Assembly: GCA_018970965.1 (NCBI GenBank) | Contig: JAGWVG010000138.1 | Coordinates: forward strand, 1 to 5,055 | Direction: 5' to 3' | Source of the DNA: Alphaproteobacteria bacterium | GTDB taxonomy: Bacteria > Pseudomonadota > Alphaproteobacteria > Sphingomonadales > Sphingomonadaceae | DNA length: 5,055 bases | Shown here: positions 1 through 5,055 of the stretch, one piece after another | Numbering within the stretch: position 1 is the first letter of the stretch | How the letters are laid out: every line of letters begins with the position of its first letter | The notes under the pieces: model-generated | Told to the model about the DNA's origin: nothing | Database searches by the model: none | What the model saw: only the letters and a program-made list of their open reading frames with translations | Program-made: the position numbers and the translations under genes

Positions 1-108
1 CGGCCAGCTCTCTGGCACGTAAAGCCCGCCATCTGACGCAAGCCCGGCCAGCGTTGCGCCTTCGAAATCGAGCGCAGGGGCGCTCCCTCTGGTGCTGATA
101 TACCGCAT
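1..108 (-). CDS. thrC: Threonine synthase, N-terminal fragment (cut by window edge)
   Basis: Only the first 36 codons are present; the gene continues beyond position 1. The translation begins MRYISTRGSAP and includes LASDGGLYVPESWP, which I recognise as the start of the threonine synthase N-terminal domain (STRG followed by the xLAxDGGLYVP signature). The family is a cytoplasmic PLP enzyme that converts O-phosphohomoserine to threonine and phosphate. The catalytic lysine lies outside the window. The ATG at 108-106 is the only reasonable start, because an in-frame TAA lies just upstream at 123-121 and no other start codon falls between. No good Shine-Dalgarno is visible: the nearest purine run, AGGG at 128-125, is about 16 bases away. 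The gene follows the TSUP gene by 40 bases on the same strand. Its job in amino-acid synthesis is unrelated to the oxidase, but I recall it following SURF1 in sphingomonads. Identification is strong despite the short length. Confidence 0.9.
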   Translation of the reverse strand, partial: MRYISTRGSAPALDFEGATLAGLASDGGLYVPESWP

Positions 109-148
109 GATGCCCGGGCGTTAGCCCTGTTGGCAGGCGGGGGCAAGC

Positions 149-904
149 TTAGCTGAGGGATTGGCGCAGCAATTCTGCGCCCACACCGACCATCAGCAGA
201 GCGATAAGGCTGTTGAATCGTGCCGCGCTTAACCGCCGGACGAGCCATACGCCCGCAAATGTGCTGGCAATCGCCAGAGGCATAAACACCAGCGTCAGCC
301 GCATATTTGCGGCGGTAAATTGCCCAAGCGCAAAATAAGCCGGCACTTTCATCCAATTCAGCACAGCAAAGAAAATCGCTGAGGTGCCAATGAAAATGGT
401 GTGCGGGAAATTGCGGCTTAATGCCCAGATTTGAAAAGGCGGGCCGCCTGCATGCGCCACTTGGCTGGTAAATCCAGAGACAGCACCCCAAAATGTCCCC
501 AGCCAGTTGGGCATTTTCTGGCGAAACTGAAGTTGGACACCACGGCCCACGGCCAAGCGATACAGCCCAAAAACGACCGAGATAAGGCCAACGAGGCCCC
601 GCACGGCATCGACAGGCACTGCCGTTGAGAACAGCCATCCCAAAAATACGCCAACCAAGCCGCCCGGCACCATCAGCTTGAGCGTGGGCCAATCAAATTC
701 GTGCCGAAAAGCCCAAACGCTGACAACATCTTGCGCAATCAAAATGGGCAGGAGCATTGCAGCTGCCGGGGCCGGATCCATCACTAAGACGAGAATCGGC
801 ATGGCCGCAGCGCCAAGCCCGGCAAAGCCACCTTTTGCGATGCCCACCAATATAACGGCCAGCGATGCAACGATGTAAAAAACGGGGTCTGTCGGCAAGC
901 TCAC
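149..904 (-). CDS. TauE/SafE (TSUP) family membrane permease
   Basis: This 251-residue, strongly hydrophobic protein has about eight predicted membrane segments. The family's two repeated glycine-rich motifs are visible: GIAKGGFAGLGAAAMP near residues 21-36 and GFTSQVAHAGGPPFQIW near 144-160. TSUP proteins move sulfite, sulfoacetate or other organic and sulfur anions, but the substrate here cannot be read from sequence. I chose the GTG at 904-902. It overlaps the SURF1 stop in a GTGA, has GAAGGA about 10 bases upstream, and places the first helix (residues 8-26) directly after a short SLPTDP lead. An ATG at 973 in the same frame would add 23 mostly polar, basic residues and overlap SURF1 by 73 bases, which is less likely. 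The overlap suggests translational coupling to SURF1. It contains no cysteine, so a cysteine-based metal carrier is unlikely. No oxidase-linked role is established for the family. Confidence 0.85.
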   Translation of the reverse strand: MSLPTDPVFYIVASLAVILVGIAKGGFAGLGAAAMPILVLVMDPAPAAAMLLPILIAQDVVSVWAFRHEFDWPTLKLMVPGGLVGVFLGWLFSTAVPVDAVRGLVGLISVVFGLYRLAVGRGVQLQFRQKMPNWLGTFWGAVSGFTSQVAHAGGPPFQIWALSRNFPHTIFIGTSAIFFAVLNWMKVPAYFALGQFTAANMRLTLVFMPLAIASTFAGVWLVRRLSAARFNSLIALLMVGVGAELLRQSLS

Positions 905-1524
905 CCGGCGCGCATCCTTCGGCGCAGCGCGATAAGATAAATTATGGCGGCTATGCTGGCGAAGAGGAACCACTGCACAGCATAAGCCAAATGATTATTG
1001 GGCACATCTTCTGGCGAGGGAGGCGCACTCGCTGCCAAGCCCGCTGCAGGCATGGTGGCGATGAGCATGGGACGAAGAACCTCGTGCTTGCCACCCAGCC
1101 GGTCAAACAGGCTCATATGGCTTGGCTCGGTGCTGATCCGCCCAGATATGGGCCCGCCAGACCATGTCGGACGCACACTGGGGTTACGCGCCACGCCCAT
1201 GTCGACCAGCGCGCCCGGGCCTTCAGCGCCCGTGCGGCACGCGGCAATCCAGCGATAGCCCGATGCCCCTTGGATTGACCGACCTGCTTCCGTTTTCCAG
1301 CCAGTCACCTCAAGACACATCAGCGCCGAACGGCGGAACAAGGCCGCATCGGCCACAGGCGCTGTTTTGGGGAAAGCCATCGCCGGCTGCGTGAGATTGG
1401 CACGATACAGCGCCAAGAGCGCAGCCTTTTCCGCCCGCCGATCCAATTGCCAAAGCCCCAGCGCAATCATGGTTGCAACTGCAGCCCCAACAATCAGCGT
1501 CGAGAAAATCGGAAAGCGCTTCAT
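901..1524 (-). CDS. SURF1 family cytochrome oxidase assembly protein
   Basis: The 207-residue protein has the SURF1 layout: one N-terminal membrane helix (about residues 7-25), a periplasmic domain, and one C-terminal helix (about 183-200) followed by the basic tail RRRMRAG. Two family signatures are clear: LGLWQLDRRAEK at 22-33 and PNNHLAYAVQWFLFA at 175-189. SURF1 (Shy1 in yeast) helps place heme a in subunit I of the aa3 oxidase. It is somewhat shorter than many alphaproteobacterial SURF1 proteins (roughly 230-250 residues), and the middle region is divergent, with LVDMGVARNP near 106-115 where others have a VNRGW-like motif. The ATG at 1524 overlaps the DUF983 stop as ATGA, and a GAAGGG purine run lies about 11 bases upstream. 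Its own TGA overlaps the GTG of the TSUP gene. The usual name is surf1 or shy1; no single bacterial symbol is standard. Confidence 0.92.
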   Translation of the reverse strand: MKRFPIFSTLIVGAAVATMIALGLWQLDRRAEKAALLALYRANLTQPAMAFPKTAPVADAALFRRSALMCLEVTGWKTEAGRSIQGASGYRWIAACRTGAEGPGALVDMGVARNPSVRPTWSGGPISGRISTEPSHMSLFDRLGGKHEVLRPMLIATMPAAGLAASAPPSPEDVPNNHLAYAVQWFLFASIAAIIYLIALRRRMRAG

Positions 1525-1889
1525 GGGATAAGCCGCCCTTCACGTGCGCGGTTGCGATATTCCAGCACCAGCAAGGCCCCCTTGGCAAGGCGCAAAAGGC
1601 CCAGCACCAACCCCAAGGTCAACGGAACCCAAAGGACAATATGCACCCAAAAGGGCGGCGAGACAGCAAGTTCCAGCCAGACGGCACCAATGGTGATGAT
1701 GGCCCCAACAACCATGATGAGAAACGCGGCTGGACCATCGCCCACATTGAACTGGGTGAAATCAAGCTGACAGGTGCCGCATCGCTCAGAAAAGCGAACG
1801 GCGCCCGCGAACAGGGTCGGGGCGCCGCAGCGAGGGCATAGCCCCCGCACCGACGCTTGGGTCGTGTCGGGGGCGTGCCATTGGGTCAT
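1521..1889 (-). CDS. DUF983 zinc-ribbon membrane protein
   Basis: This 122-residue protein has four cysteines arranged as two pairs, CPRC at 18-21 and CGTC at 37-40, which should bind one zinc ion. The LDFTQFNVGDGPAAF stretch follows, then two predicted membrane helices (about 55-75 and 80-103) and a basic C-terminus. This is the DUF983 pattern. DUF983 proteins are commonly encoded between coxC and SURF1 in alphaproteobacterial oxidase operons and are assumed to be involved in oxidase biogenesis, but their function is not known to me. The ATG at 1889 is only three bases after the coxC stop and has no visible Shine-Dalgarno, so translation probably depends on ribosomes finishing coxC. The stop shares ATGA with SURF1. 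A role in metal or heme delivery would be a guess based on context. Confidence 0.9.
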   Translation of the reverse strand: MTQWHAPDTTQASVRGLCPRCGAPTLFAGAVRFSERCGTCQLDFTQFNVGDGPAAFLIMVVGAIITIGAVWLELAVSPPFWVHIVLWVPLTLGLVLGLLRLAKGALLVLEYRNRAREGRLIP

Positions 1890-1892
1890 GGG

Positions 1893-2807
1893 TTAGCCGT
1901 GAACCGGCGCGCCCCAGCCGCCCCATACATAGACGACGACAAAGAGGAACAGCCAGACAACGTCCACAAAGTGCCAATACCAAGCCGCTGCTTCAAAGCC
2001 GAAATGCTGGCGGTTGGTGAAGTGGCCCTTATAGGCGCGCACGAGGCAGACGATCAGGAAGATCGTGCCGACCAAAACGTGGAAGCCGTGGAAGCCGGTG
2101 GCCATGTAGAAGGCCGCACTATAGTTCAGGCCCTTAAAGGCAAAGGGTGCATGAACATATTCATAGGCTTGGATCGAGCTGAACAGCAGGCCAAGCAGGA
2201 TGGTGATCCATAGGCCCTTTTTCAGATTGTCATTCTCACCCACGCCAATTGCGCCCCAGAAGCCGCGCAGCTCGCCGCCACGCTCACCATTGATGAGTGC
2301 GTGGTGCGCCCACGTGACTGTGGTGCCCGAGCAGAGGAGAATGAGCGTGTTGAGCAACGGGAAGCCAAAAGCATCAATCACTTCAATGCCCTTGGGCGGC
2401 CAAATGCCAACGCCGTGCGTGACAGATGTTGCGCCGGCAATAATTTCCGCTGCGCCCTCAATGACCTGGATCGGCTTGGGGAAGAGCGAGAAATCAAACC
2501 ACGCCCAAAACCAGCCAACGAAGAACATCACTTCAGAGGCAATGAACAAGATCATGCCGTAGCGCAGATGAAGCTGCACAACCGGCGTATGCTCGCCGCC
2601 CTGCGCTTCTTTCACGACATCCGACCACCAAGCATAGAAGGTGTAAAGGATGCCGACCCAGCCCAGCGATGCAACAATGCCGCCATAGGGCATTTTGTGC
2701 ATCCACATGACCAGCCCGCCAAAGGCCAGAAGAGCAGCCATTGACCCGAAGAACGGGTGAATGCTGGGTGGAAGGATATGGTAGTCGTGGTTCTTTGCGC
2801 CTGCCAT
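1893..2807 (-). CDS. coxC: Cytochrome c oxidase subunit III
   Basis: The 304-residue protein (also called ctaE) is subunit III of the aa3 oxidase, an integral membrane subunit that stabilises turnover and proton uptake of subunit I. Seen in sequence are the N-terminal HDYHILPPSIHPFFGS (residues 7-22), SEVMFFVGWFWAWF (91-104) with the conserved membrane glutamate at 92, WPPKGIEV then LLNTLILLCSGTTVTWAHH (136-169), GFHGFHVLVGTIFL (238-251), and the C-terminal FGFEAAAWYWHFVDVVWLF (269-287). About seven membrane segments are expected. It is longer than many bacterial homologs (about 270-290 residues); part of the excess is a glycine-rich loop near 177-194. The ATG at 2807 follows ctaG by 35 bases with ACAGGGAAAG centred about 14 bases upstream, a moderate ribosome site. 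This spacer is AT-rich and the only real gap between ctaB and the TSUP gene. Confidence 0.97.
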   Translation of the reverse strand: MAGAKNHDYHILPPSIHPFFGSMAALLAFGGLVMWMHKMPYGGIVASLGWVGILYTFYAWWSDVVKEAQGGEHTPVVQLHLRYGMILFIASEVMFFVGWFWAWFDFSLFPKPIQVIEGAAEIIAGATSVTHGVGIWPPKGIEVIDAFGFPLLNTLILLCSGTTVTWAHHALINGERGGELRGFWGAIGVGENDNLKKGLWITILLGLLFSSIQAYEYVHAPFAFKGLNYSAAFYMATGFHGFHVLVGTIFLIVCLVRAYKGHFTNRQHFGFEAAAWYWHFVDVVWLFLFVVVYVWGGWGAPVHG

Positions 2808-2842
2808 GGTGTATCGCTTTCCCTGTAAATTCGAAAATTCGC

Positions 2843-3385
2843 TTAGCTCTGCTTTTTGCGCTCGTCCACCGGATAGAAGGTGTAACTGAGCGTGATTTCC
2901 TCAATATCGTTCGCAGCCGGGTCTTTGAGGATTGCCGGATCGACATAAAAAACGACCGGCATCCGGACCTTTTGGCCCGGTTGCAGCGTCTGCTCGGTAA
3001 AGCAGAAGCACTGGATTTTGGTAAAATATTTGCCCGCTTGCGAGGGCGTAACGTTGAACGTCGCAGTGCCTGTAATCGGCTTATCCGACAAATTCTGCGC
3101 TTCGTAGAAGACAATATCTTGCGCGCCGAGGGTTACGACTTCGCGCTTCGCCTCAGGCGCAAAGGTCCAAGGCAAATTCGGCGCATGATTGGCGTCAAAG
3201 CGCACCGACATGGTCTTGCCAGCAACCGCACCGGGCGCTGAAGTGCCAATGGCCTTTTGCGTTGTGCCGGCAAATCCCGTCACTTGGCAGAAGAGCCGAT
3301 AAAGCGGCACGCTGGCATAGCCAACGCCCACCATGCCAAAGGCAAGGCCTGCTGCCAAAAGTCCGGTGCGTGTCGTCTTATTCAT
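2843..3385 (-). CDS. ctaG: CtaG/Cox11 copper chaperone for cytochrome oxidase
   Basis: This 180-residue protein is anchored by one N-terminal helix (about residues 8-26) with a periplasmic immunoglobulin-like domain. It delivers copper to the CuB site of subunit I. The copper ligands are visible: C33 in PLYRLFCQVTGF (27-38), and C126 and C128 in the hallmark CFCFTEQTLQPGQ (126-138). The C-terminal DIEEITLSYTFYPV is also typical. I chose the ATG at 3385-3383 over the upstream in-frame ATG at 3427. It has GAGG eight bases before it, overlaps the stop of the preceding small gene as ATGA, and gives the usual short basic N-terminus MNKTTRTG. The longer form would only re-read the small gene in another frame. 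Length is slightly under the usual 190-200 residues, and all key residues are present. Confidence 0.96.
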   Translation of the reverse strand: MNKTTRTGLLAAGLAFGMVGVGYASVPLYRLFCQVTGFAGTTQKAIGTSAPGAVAGKTMSVRFDANHAPNLPWTFAPEAKREVVTLGAQDIVFYEAQNLSDKPITGTATFNVTPSQAGKYFTKIQCFCFTEQTLQPGQKVRMPVVFYVDPAILKDPAANDIEEITLSYTFYPVDERKKQS

Positions 3386-3504
3386 CCGTGCAGCCTCGCA
3401 AGCGTAATGAAATAGAACAACAAGCACATGGCCACCAGCAACCCAGCTGTTACCAGCGAGCGTTGCCGACGGCGGCGGTTAAATTCGTCATCTTGTCCAG
3501 TCAT
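3382..3504 (-). CDS. CoxF-like small single-helix membrane protein
   Basis: This 40-codon ORF fills the interval between ctaB and ctaG exactly. It starts with an ATG overlapping the ctaB stop (ATGA, 3504-3501) and ends with a TGA overlapping the ctaG ATG (3385-3382). The protein has an acidic start MTGQDDEF, an arginine cluster NRRRRQR at residues 9-15, and one hydrophobic helix at about 17-36 ending in [13 protein letters not shown]. By the positive-inside rule the N-terminus is cytoplasmic. A small protein of this shape, with RRxRS before a helix and an LFYxxTxxxL end, occurs at the same place in many alphaproteobacterial oxidase operons and is annotated CoxF or hypothetical. Its function is unknown to me. 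The double overlap, charge pattern and position make a real gene very likely, although it is short enough for automatic callers to miss. Confidence 0.85.
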   Translation of the reverse strand: MTGQDDEFNRRRRQRSLVTAGLLVAMCLLFYFITLARLHG

Positions 3505-4412
3505 GCAGTCACCATAGCGTCTGCGGCGACCGCCGCGAAGAGGATGAAAAGATAAAGAATCGAAAAAGCGAACAAGGCCTTTTCGGCACGCATCGGATCA
3601 TCCTCGCCAGTGCGGCGTGTAGACACGCGCACCGCCATGGCGAGAAAGACGATGTTCAACGCAAGCGCCGTAAACCCATAAATATTGCCCAGCAGCCCCA
3701 GCACCCATGGTGCAAGAGCGCAAGCGACCATTGGCAGCGTGTAGAGGAACACATGATGGCGCGTCGTGCGCTCTCCAGCCACAACGGGAAGCATGGGCAC
3801 GCCAGCATTGGCATAATCGGTCTTTACGAACAGCGCGAGCGCCCAAAAATGCGGCGGCGTCCACAAGAAGATGATGCCAAAGAGCAGCACGGGCAGCAGG
3901 CTCATTTGGCCTGTCGCAGCCGCCCAACCGATCATTGGCGGGAAGGCACCTGCCGCACCCCCAATGACGATATTCTGCGGCGTCCGGCGCTTGAGCCAAA
4001 CTGTGTAAATAAGCACATAAAACAGGATCGATGCGGTCAGGATTGCAGCCGCAAACCAGTTGGTTGCCAATCCCAAGGTGAGCACCGAAAAGAAAGAGAG
4101 GCCTACACCAAAATGGAGCGCCGATTGCCGATCCATCCGCCCAGCCGGCAGCGGGCGGTTGGCCGTGCGCTTCATCCGCGCATCAATATCGGCCTCATAC
4201 CATTGGTTGAGCGCACCGGCAGCGCCTGCACCAAGCGCGATGCAAAGAATGGCGGTAAAGGCGAGAACCGGGTGGATGGCGACGGGCGCGGCCAGCAAAC
4301 CGCACAGCCCGGTAAAAACGACAAGCGACATCACCCGAGGTTTCGTCAGCGCGAGAAAATCACGCCAATCGGCAGGCAGTGTGTCAGAGTTGGTCACGCT
4401 GAGGCTTGTCAT
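3501..4412 (-). CDS. ctaB: Protoheme IX farnesyltransferase (heme O synthase)
   Basis: The 303-residue UbiA-superfamily membrane enzyme transfers a farnesyl group from farnesyl diphosphate to heme B, giving heme O, the precursor of the heme a used by this oxidase. The first prenyl-diphosphate and Mg-binding motif is N69 to D77 (NQWYEADID), followed by [15 protein letters not shown] (78-92). The second conserved loop is [18 protein letters not shown] (197-214). [15 protein letters not shown] at 22-36 is the usual N-terminal signature. About nine membrane helices are expected and the length is normal. The ATG at 4412 is fixed by an in-frame TGA at 4421-4419, leaving no other upstream start. No strong Shine-Dalgarno is seen; only a GGGTTTGACAG run lies before it. 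Its stop overlaps the CoxF-like gene. A 109-base spacer with a strong inverted repeat separates it from ctaD. Confidence 0.97.
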   Translation of the reverse strand: MTSLSVTNSDTLPADWRDFLALTKPRVMSLVVFTGLCGLLAAPVAIHPVLAFTAILCIALGAGAAGALNQWYEADIDARMKRTANRPLPAGRMDRQSALHFGVGLSFFSVLTLGLATNWFAAAILTASILFYVLIYTVWLKRRTPQNIVIGGAAGAFPPMIGWAAATGQMSLLPVLLFGIIFLWTPPHFWALALFVKTDYANAGVPMLPVVAGERTTRHHVFLYTLPMVACALAPWVLGLLGNIYGFTALALNIVFLAMAVRVSTRRTGEDDPMRAEKALFAFSILYLFILFAAVAADAMVTA

Positions 4413-4521
4413 AATCTGTCAAACCCGATGGCCCTTTTTGAGGCAAGGCCCGGGCCATGATGATCATGGCCCGGGCGCTGACTGTCCTCGAAGCTTGGGG
4501 ACAACGGATCAAACCGTTTCC
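4413..4521. other. ctaD-ctaB intergenic spacer
   Basis: This is the longest gap in the window. Besides the 13-bp inverted repeat it holds a short second dyad, AACGG (4503-4507) with CCGTT (4513-4517), directly after the ctaD stop. That dyad is too weak and lacks a T-run for a terminator. I could not identify a convincing sigma70 -35/-10 pair on the minus strand. A separate promoter for ctaB cannot be shown, nor excluded. Confidence 0.5.
4448..4476. repeat. Perfect 13-bp inverted repeat between ctaD and ctaB
   Basis: The arms GCCCGGGCCATGA (4448-4460) and TCATGGCCCGGGC (4464-4476) are exact reverse complements around a 3-base loop. On the minus-strand transcript this gives a very stable GC-rich hairpin 45 bases after the ctaD stop and about 36 bases before the ctaB start. 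It is not followed by a U-run in either direction: the minus strand continues CTTGCCTCAAAAAGG. A standard Rho-independent terminator is therefore unlikely. An intercistronic RNA structure that protects the ctaD message end or reduces read-through into the assembly genes is a plausible reading but is inference. Confidence 0.75.
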
Positions 4522-5055
4522 TTAGTCAACCTTCGGAAGGGTTTCGAACTGGTGGAACGGCGGCGGGCTGGACAAGGTCCATTCCAGCGTCGTCGCACCT
4601 TCACCCCAGTAATTGCCTTCGGCCTTCTTGCCAGCAACCAGCGCGTAGATAACGTTGGCGAAGAAGATCAGCATCGATGCTGCCATGATAACATAGCCAA
4701 GCGATGCGATGTGGTTCCAATAGGCAAAGGCATCCGGATAGTCGGGATAGCGACGCGGCATACCCTGCAGACCCAGGAAGTGCATCGGGAAGAACACCAG
4801 GTTCACGCCGATGAAGAACACCCAGAAGTGCAGGTGGCTGAGGAACTCGCTGTGCATGCGGCCGCTCATCTTCGGGAACCAGTAGTAGAACCCGGCGAAG
4901 AGCGCGGTCACGGCACCCAGCGACAGCACATAGTGGAAGTGCGCGACGACGTAGTAGGTGTCCTGCAGGTTGTCGTCGATGCCGCCGTTCGAGAGCACGA
5001 CGCCGGTGACGCCGCCCAGCGTGAACAGGAAGATGAAGCCGATCGCCCAGACCAT
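4522..5055 (-). CDS. ctaD: Cytochrome c oxidase subunit I, C-terminal part (cut by window edge)
   Basis: The last 177 codons of the catalytic subunit are present; a full subunit I is about 530-560 residues, so two thirds lie beyond the right edge. The first codon in the window, ATG, is internal and not a start. This part covers the last four or so membrane helices. Window residues H39 and H41 in [10 protein letters not shown] correspond to the axial ligands of heme a3 and heme a. R101 and R102 in [13 protein letters not shown] are the pair that contacts the heme propionates. The C-terminus [18 protein letters not shown] is typical of bacterial A-type oxidases. The residue just before [11 protein letters not shown] is Q31, where mitochondrial and Paracoccus/Rhodobacter enzymes have the Mg-binding His. 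Third-position GC is far higher in residues 1-102 than in the rest. The gene also goes by coxA. Confidence 0.97.
   Translation of the reverse strand: MVWAIGFIFLFTLGGVTGVVLSNGGIDDNLQDTYYVVAHFHYVLSLGAVTALFAGFYYWFPKMSGRMHSEFLSHLHFWVFFIGVNLVFFPMHFLGLQGMPRRYPDYPDAFAYWNHIASLGYVIMAASMLIFFANVIYALVAGKKAEGNYWGEGATTLEWTLSSPPPFHQFETLPKVD

Noticed and set aside
109..148. The TSUP-thrC gap as a terminator and thrC promoter.
   Set aside because: The only symmetric elements are an 8-base GCCCGGGC palindrome and a 4-bp GGGC/GCCC stem; neither is followed by a T-run, and no -35/-10 pair fits in 40 bases with confidence.
905..973. A 23-residue N-terminal extension of the TSUP protein from an ATG at 973.
   Set aside because: It would overlap the SURF1 C-terminal coding region deeply, is basic and polar unlike the family N-terminus, and the GTG at 904 has both a purine run and a stop/start overlap.
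865..1278. Plus-strand open frames opposite SURF1 and the TSUP gene start.
   Set aside because: They are antisense to well-supported genes, have low-complexity Arg/Ala/Pro composition and no ribosome site.
3753..4460. A 235-codon open frame on the plus strand opposite ctaB.
   Set aside because: The product is rich in charged and polar residues without any family pattern and lies wholly antisense to a certain ctaB; it is a shadow of GC-biased codons.
4384..4467. A possible 27-codon minus-strand leader ORF that starts inside the inverted repeat and runs past the ctaB start in another frame.
   Set aside because: It has no Shine-Dalgarno, its start codons are part of the hairpin arms, and the peptide (MIIMARALPQKG...) has no recognisable leader or regulatory feature. 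Chance is the simpler reading.
4503..4517. A short dyad AACGG/CCGTT just after the ctaD stop as a terminator.
   Set aside because: Only five base pairs with a six-base loop and no T-run on the minus strand.

Overview
The window is a minus-strand gene cluster for assembling an aa3-type cytochrome c oxidase. It most likely comes from an alphaproteobacterium, probably of the order Sphingomonadales. I infer this from remembered protein families and gene order (ctaD, ctaB, small membrane ORF, ctaG, coxC, DUF983, SURF1, then thrC), from Q-type quinol/cytochrome oxidase subunits of the alphaproteobacterial kind, and from a moderately GC-rich composition. The genus cannot be fixed from the window.

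Transcription runs from right to left. It enters with the C-terminal third of the catalytic subunit I (ctaD, 4522-5055, cut by the window edge). A 109-base spacer follows, carrying a perfect 13-bp inverted repeat. Next come heme O synthase (ctaB, 3501-4412), a 40-residue single-helix protein resembling CoxF (3382-3504), the CuB chaperone CtaG/Cox11 (2843-3385), subunit III (coxC, 1893-2807), a DUF983 zinc-ribbon membrane protein (1521-1889), SURF1 (901-1524), and a TauE/SafE (TSUP) family permease (149-904). After a 40-base gap lie the first 36 codons of threonine synthase (thrC, 1-108), cut by the left edge.

The genes are packed tightly. Four junctions share 4-base ATGA or GTGA stop/start overlaps and another is 3 bases apart, so the whole run from ctaB to the TSUP gene looks like one translationally coupled transcript. 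Functionally, CtaB makes the heme O precursor of heme a, SURF1 assists heme a insertion, CtaG delivers copper to CuB in subunit I, and subunits I and III are structural products. The TSUP gene and thrC have no known role in oxidase assembly.

No gene-free stretch exceeds 110 bases. There are no RNA genes, mobile elements or CRISPR arrays that I can support. I see no wholly new system. The points worth a second look are the TSUP gene coupled to SURF1, the inverted repeat after ctaD, a Gln where most A-type oxidases have the Mg-site His, a sharp third-position GC change inside ctaD, and an apparent loop insertion in coxC.
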